A stretch of DNA of 64,000 nt from Taeniopygia guttata (taxonomy: Eukaryota; Chordata; Aves; Passeriformes; Estrildidae): the NCBI RefSeq assembly GCF_048771995.1, contig NC_133033.1, forward strand, positions 3,162,501-3,226,500, read 5' to 3'. Below, piece after piece: positions 58,501 through 64,000 of the stretch. Below the pieces are notes generated by a model that was not told the DNA's origin, did no database searches, and saw only the letters and a list, made by a program, of their open reading frames with translations. The stretch's first letter is position 1, and the number at the start of each line of letters is the position of its first letter. The position numbers were made by a program, and so were the translations under genes.

Positions 58501-60054
58501 CTGCTCTTTCCCCAGCCCGGGTGCAAGCAGAGATTGACACGGTCATCGGCCAGGCACGGCCCCCAGCCCTGGAGGACAGGAACAACCTGCACTACACCAA
58601 CGCTGTCATCCACGAAGTGCAGAGGAAAGGCAATGTTATCCCTTTCAATGTGCCCAGAATGGCATCGGAGGACACCTACGTGGATGGCTACTACATCCCA
58701 AAGGTAAAATCTGGAGTGCTGGGACTCCAGGGACACTCCCAGCTCCCCAGGCATGGTGCCAGGCCAGGTCTCTCCTGTGCAGAGTTCACTCCTGCTGAAC
58801 ATGGATTTTTGCCATCCAACGTTCTCCAGTTCCCTGAACAGTGCCACACCCCCACACATGCCTTTGAGGTACAGATCTCAGCTCCCAGCTCTTACAGGGA
58901 CTTTGGCCTGTAAGATAAATAAAAACGTTGCTGATGAGGGAAAATGCAGTTATGTAACTGCACCTCCAAACAGACAAGAAGTAGAAAATCTGGGCCTGCA
59001 GTGCAGTGTTGCACAAATAATTTCAGTAGAATGACTAAGGATGTTCTTCATGGAGAGGAGACTGGAAGATAAAACTGCCCCTCCTGCTGCCAGTGCCAGA
59101 GACAGTGTGATTTGTTTTTTTCCTCCTAGGGCACTGGTATAATGGCAAATTTATCCTCTCTGCTGCTTGACGAGAATGAGTGGAAAACCCCTAATACTTT
59201 TAACCCCGAGCATTTTCTGAAGGATGGGAAGTTCTGGAAAAATGAGCATTTCCTACCATTTTCTTTGGGTAAGATTTGCTGAATTATGGTGAACATGTGG
59301 GCTTGGGTTTCCAACTGCAGGGTGGAGACAGAGAGGAAAACAGCAATGGAATGGGCAGATGCACCCTGGAGGTGCTGCTCAAAATGCTCCCATTGCCTCC
59401 CCAGAGAACCACAACCACACCTGGGCCCTTATCTTTCACATGCACAGAGGAGAAATGAGGATGAATAAAAAACCATGTGAATTCTGGAGATCTTAGGAAC
59501 ATCTTCACTAAGGCCATTGCTCTGCTCCCTCATGGCTGGTCCCTCACTGTTGCCACCACAGGGTTCCCCAGCCAGCAGCTTCCATGGGGAAGTTGCTTTT
59601 AGCATCTGGTTCCCACACCAGCACCACACATCTCTGGTAGCTCTCTTTGGTGAGCTGTCCCAGCATGGGCACATCCAGGTTGTGTGTGTGTAGAAAGTCA
59701 TGCAATTTGGGGGCACACAATGCTGTAATGCCAAAGTATTATTGGGAAGCTTGGTTTGGGTTGAAAAACTCACCCAGGAATGGGGTAACACAGCTGGACC
59801 ATGGTCCTAAGGGCAGGTAGAAGCATTTTCAGCAGCAAAAGCTCAGCCTGAGGATGCTGTGGGTTGCTGTCTCCACAGGGAAGCGTGCCTGCCTGGGCGA
59901 GCTGCTGGCCCGTTCTGAGCTCTTCCTCTTCTTCACCTGCCTGCTGCAGAAATTCACCTTCCAGGCACCCCCGGACTCCACACTCACCCTCCAGCCCTTG
60001 ATAGGCATCACAGTGGCCCCACAGCCCTACAAGATCTGTGCAGTACCTCGGTAG
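55549..60054 (+). CDS. CYP2J40: Cytochrome P450 2J40-like, nine coding exons, 492 aa
   Basis: Exons: 55549–55737, 56249–56411, 56560–56709, 57218–57378, 57776–57952, 58208–58343, 58516–58703, 59130–59268 and 59879–60054 (TAG stop). The sum is 1,479 nt, all GT–AG, CYP2 phases. The protein has an N-terminal anchor (about residues 12–26), hinge [13 protein letters not shown] (the usual PPGP reads PPTP), W127xxxR131, I-helix A302-G-T-E-T-T307, E359xxR362, a PEHF motif and heme loop F432–G441 with Cys439. It is a microsomal CYP2J-type monooxygenase; mammalian CYP2J enzymes oxidise fatty acids, but the substrate here is unknown. It lies about 1.6 kb downstream of the duplicated pair, in the same direction, and is clearly diverged from it. 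Exon 6 is 136 nt where the duplicates have 142. The symbol is from gene order only. Confidence 0.88.
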
Positions 60055-60540
60055 GGAAGCCTTGGCCACCATCCTCACATGGAAAATCCTTTGTCAGGGG
60101 TGCTGAAAACAAGTCCTTGACAATTCTAGGAGGAGGCTGGGTGGTTTATTTCTTTCAAAGCAATTGTAAAATCATTTTTTTCCACAATTAGACCTTGCAC
60201 TCTGTATCCCAAGTTGGTGTGATGATCATGGGATCAGGCAGGGAATTTCCAGGGCATTATTAGGCTTGCCTTATGGCAGTGTAAGTTAATGAGGGGCTTG
60301 AGGGTTTCCTAAGTTTAGGACAGATGGCCATGGTTTACCTGGCAAAATGAGGGGACACTTTAGAGACTGCACTGTTGAGCCACCCACTGTGCTTGGGTAC
60401 AGTGGGAGAGCAATACCAGCCTTTGTTTTATAACACTAACACAAGTATTAATTTGACATTTCCTTAATATGTACTTACCTCAAAAAAAGTCACTCTGTAA
60501 CACTTGTCTCATACATAATAAATCTTTATCAAAGCATTTT
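60055..60540 (+). other. CYP2J40: 3' UTR of the CYP2J40-like gene (inferred)
   Basis: The AATAAA at 60,517–60,522 is the first canonical poly(A) signal that I see after the stop codon, giving a 3' UTR of about 0.5 kb. The end is inferred from that signal alone. Confidence 0.45.
60517..60522 (+). terminator. CYP2J40: Poly(A) signal AATAAA of the CYP2J40-like gene
   Basis: Canonical hexamer followed by a T-rich region within 30 bp ('aaagcatttttgtcatg'). Confidence 0.5.
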
Positions 60541-62749
60541 TGTCATGAAGTGTTCTGCAAAGTGAAGACCAATGCAGGCCACATCCAGCACAGGCTGGAG
60601 GCTTTGGCCTGCACTGCAGGAGGTTGGCACTGGAAAAGCAAAGGCAATTCCTACAGAAGTGATGGAAAAAATGATCCTGGCATAACAGCTAGAATTACAA
60701 TATGCAAAATCCTCTCTGTTTACCTGCCCAGCATCACAGAGTGGCTGGTGTGTCCAGTGGGGTGAGCTCCAGCAAACACACAATGCGGTTCAGCTGCACT
60801 CAACAGTCTAATGAGGAAAAGGATGCCTTGGAAAATAACAGCAACAAATTACTGGTTTGAACCATCATCTACACAATGAAACAGTCCCAAGATTGGCAAC
60901 CAATGGTTAACACCCATAAATGCACTGAACTGGGAAACACCTGCACCTCAAGGAGCCTGTTGAGACCTCCAGGCAGAAGCTGCAGCTCCCAGGAACAGGA
61001 TGGGAAATCAGGAAATCAGCACAGCACCAGGAATGCACACCTCCAGCTCCTGCCCTGCTGCTGAGGAAATGAGCAGAGAGCAATCTTTTCCTCTTTTCAA
61101 TTTTCCCTGGAGCACAGCTCACCTCTTCTAAGAGAAAGCAAATTTCTCCCAGGTGAACACAGCTCCTGGCACAGCTCCTTCAGCACTGGCTGGGTGGGGG
61201 TTCTGCCACCTCCTCTGATTTTCTGTGCCAGTGGAAACAAGAGTTTGGGCTGAGATACTGTTCCTAGTAGTTGAGGCTTTCACACATCTGGTAAGTTAAA
61301 AGAAATGAGGACACATGGTGGGACACAAACCAGTCCATTTATTAAATGCAGACTTGTCTCATCCCACTCCTAGGGACTGGTCAGCCCCAGCCCTACACCC
61401 CCTCCTCTCCTCATGCCTCCAACCTGCTGGTGACACGGCCTCTCACACCTCCCCTTTCCAGCAGAAACAAAAACTCATTTGACTTTCTAGACCTCATCTC
61501 CTTTCTTTTCCTTCTCTGAGAGAAGCTGAAGGGGAAGGCTGCAAGTGGGCTGCATGCCTGGAATTGACTGGGAACAGGGAAGGGGAACACTGGTAAGTTT
61601 CTGCAGTGTGAGCATTACTCCCAAAACAATTCCAGTGCATAGGTGTCATCTATTTTGTGGTACATTTTTTCCCCCTCAGTGATTTGCTCAGATTCCCATT
61701 TTCTTTCCCAACCTGCTGCTCTAGCCAAAAGCTTCCTCCATAGGCCCCTGTTCAGTTAGTTAAACTCCAAAAGAATGAATTTCAGAAGGCTTCTTGAATA
61801 TTTTGCCACCTCCACCTAAATTATCTCCCAATGCATGACTGACCTCTGCTCCTCCTTTCCTTTGCACTCAGGGCTTTAATCCTGTATTCTTCTTCCAGGA
61901 ACACCCCTCACCGGAACACACAGAACTCCTGCTGCAGTGCTTGGCTCTTCAGGGGCTGCCAGAAAACTGCAAGCAAACAGGGTCAGGACTGAACACATCC
62001 TGCAGCTCAGCTCAGGCTTCCTGCACAGCTGACCACCTCTTCCCTTCTCCCGCACACACCTGCACATTTTGGTTTCAGTGTCTGAAACTGTTTTTATGTC
62101 CAGCTTCAGAAAGCAGGAAAACCAGCTCTTCCATAATGGCTTCATCCTCTCTGGGACAGGCCCTTGCCGACTGGGGAATCAGTGCAGCTCCTCATCCTTG
62201 GATCTTCGCTCTGGAGGGCTGAAGGCTGCCAGACTTCACTAACAGCACTTCTGGGCTGGAGATAGTGCTCAGGGAATGAGAGCTGACAATGGGATTAAGA
62301 ATGGAGCACATAAATCACCTGCACAGCAGGATGGACAGGGCAGACAGTTTTCTTTCCCCAGTAAAAGCAAGAACAGTGATTTAGAGCTGTACCTGTCCTC
62401 TGTGTCCTCTCAGGTGGGGCTGATAACCAGACAGAGACCCTCACCTACCTCAGCAGCAATAATTTCTGAGGTCACTTCACAGCCCATCTGCAGAGGGGTT
62501 TAATCACTTCACAAGGCCCTTTGCCCAACTCTCAGTCCGTGGGCTGAGCAGAGGGAACCAGCTTTGGGTGGGAGGAATGAACTGGAAACAGCAGAGGAGA
62601 GCAGCACAACTCATTACATCCATACCCTCATTATAATACAAGTCTGTTCTGAAACAGGGTATTTTAGGTGGTGTAAATGTACCAACATGTAGAACCAGGT
62701 TGTGCATCGCCCAGAAACAGCATCTAGGGACTATTAAATATATGGCTTG
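60541..62749. other. Intergenic region downstream of the P450 cluster
   Basis: No gene or sizeable repeat is supported. Open frames are short and lack domain features. A TTTATT (minus-strand AATAAA) at about 61,333 is a possible poly(A) site for a convergent minus-strand gene. Confidence 0.45.
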
Positions 62750-64000
62750 GAATAAAGACACCAAAGAATTAATTTTAAAAATCTTTATGTGAATATAAAA
62801 GGATTTTTTTCCAAAGAAAAAAATAAAACCAAAAGTTTAAAAATTAGTGCAATTTTTTGAGTTCTATGCAACACAGTGTTTACATTTGTTTTAAACAGAA
62901 GATGTAGACACCGACACACTGAAATCTTAACTCCAGCTTTAGCGAAAGGGGAAAAAGAACAAGTAAGAACATTACCAACTCCTAAACAATTGTTTTCATT
63001 GTCTATTTCCTAAACTATTTATGGCTACCTAAATAGAACATCAGTATTGCTTATATTACTTATTTCCAAGTAAGTGTATATCATAGAAAATAGAATACCC
63101 ATATATATTTTTTTAATGAACAAAAAAAAATCAGGTGAAAATTTCTTTTCAGTGAATGTTTTTTAAACCACTATACAGTAACATTGTTGCAAAAAAATCT
63201 TCTCAAAACTGCTGCCTGACCCATCTTGAGTAAAAGAACCTATTAGTTCATATTTTGTATTATTGCTATAAAACACTTCTCTTCCATAGTAATTAATCTT
63301 ATATAAAAAATAATTAACAAATGATATGTCAATCAGAACATATTTTCTTGTTTTCTTTGGATGTACATTACCCGTTTTACTGGAAACTGGCTAAATTCCT
63401 AATAATGCCATTTAACTTCAGCAGGATTCAGTGGTTTCACCTCATGTTTGAGTCTGCTCTGAACTGTGCTGGTACAAATTCACTTTGCAGGAGAGCTAAA
63501 GGGCCTCTCTGTTCCTCCTGCCTCAGCAGTGGTGCATCCAAGGACATGCAGTGACAGGGCTCTGCTGCTGCATGTTGGACACAGCTAAGCTGTAACACAG
63601 CAGTGTTTTTAGCAGCTTTTGGTTTGACACTGGTGAAGCAAACATTAAAATGATCCTAATGGTCCTTCCTGCATAGTCAGATGAGCTGAAGTGAATCCAA
63701 CACCATGGCTTATAATCCAGTATTTATTTCCACACATCAGTTCCTCATTCACAGGACAGAACCCAGGCTTAAGTAGCTGTGAAACAGCTGCTTCTAAACA
63801 GGCTCTCAGTCCCAAAGAAGCCCTTGAGTGACATTCACAGGCTTCACTCTTAACAGTTTGGAAAAGTCCCAGATAAGCAACAAATCATCCAATACCTGAA
63901 AACCAGATTCATTTTGGCAACCCCAACATGATTACTGGGGACAACTCTGCCCTGAAAAAGGCTGATCCCTGCCTGTAGATCAGGACTTAAATTCTTCCAT
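62750..64000 (-). other. Possible 3' UTR of a convergent neighbour (HOOK1 by synteny)
   Basis: The texture changes to AT-rich sequence with long A/T runs and no open frame, as in a long vertebrate 3' UTR. In mammals CYP2J2 and HOOK1 are neighbours placed tail to tail. With the P450 genes on the plus strand here, HOOK1 would enter from the right on the minus strand. No coding exon of HOOK1 is in the window, so this is inference. Confidence 0.3.

Noticed and set aside
1-64000. CRISPR arrays, operons or prokaryotic mobile elements
   Set aside because: The window is vertebrate nuclear DNA with spliced genes; no regularly spaced repeats or bacterial gene layout were seen.

Overview
This is a vertebrate nuclear window, almost certainly from a songbird. 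Three spliced GT–AG cytochrome P450 family 2 genes lie on the plus strand in a landscape of CR1 LINE fragments, an endogenous-retrovirus LTR, a MIR-like SINE and microsatellites. The CR1 density and a CYP2J cluster beside a long gene-free flank are avian traits. Two nearly identical CYP2J genes followed by a third, more distant one match what is known of the zebra finch chromosome 8 locus (CYP2J19A, CYP2J19B, CYP2J40, between NFIA and HOOK1). The species and gene symbols are inferred from that layout; the P450 family assignment is read directly from the sequence.

Layout. Positions 1–29,633 hold no gene I can support: old repeats, simple repeats, two AT-rich stretches that look like conserved non-coding elements, and a compact CpG-rich block at about 26.83–27.07 kb. 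Positions 29,634–42,670 and 42,671–53,975 are two tandem copies of one segment. Each copy carries a whole transcription unit: about 1.1 kb of 5' flank, a TATA box, nine coding exons for a 496-residue P450, the 3' UTR and an AATAAA signal. The breakpoints share only 'TTG'. The third gene (55,549–60,054, nine exons, 492 residues) is a clear paralogue outside the duplication. Positions 60.5–62.75 kb show no gene, and the AT-rich right end (62.75–64 kb) may be the 3' UTR of a convergent minus-strand neighbour, HOOK1 by synteny.

Function. All three proteins have an N-terminal membrane anchor, a proline-rich hinge, the C-helix WxxxR, the I-helix threonines, ExxR and the cysteine heme loop, so all look catalytically competent. 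CYP2J19 is the enzyme linked in birds to converting yellow dietary carotenoids to red ketocarotenoids, in red cone oil droplets and in red beaks or feathers. The duplicate proteins differ at five residues, two in predicted substrate-recognition regions, and the two units differ structurally in intron 7 and in the 3' UTR.

The strangest object is in intron 7 of the first gene. A nearly full-length tRNA-Lys copy, including the 3' CCA that is not genome-encoded, is fused to a reverse-oriented retroviral LTR. The pair is flanked by about 118-bp direct repeats of the intron. It looks like a captured retroviral reverse-transcription intermediate (tRNA primer plus LTR) rather than an ordinary provirus or solo LTR.
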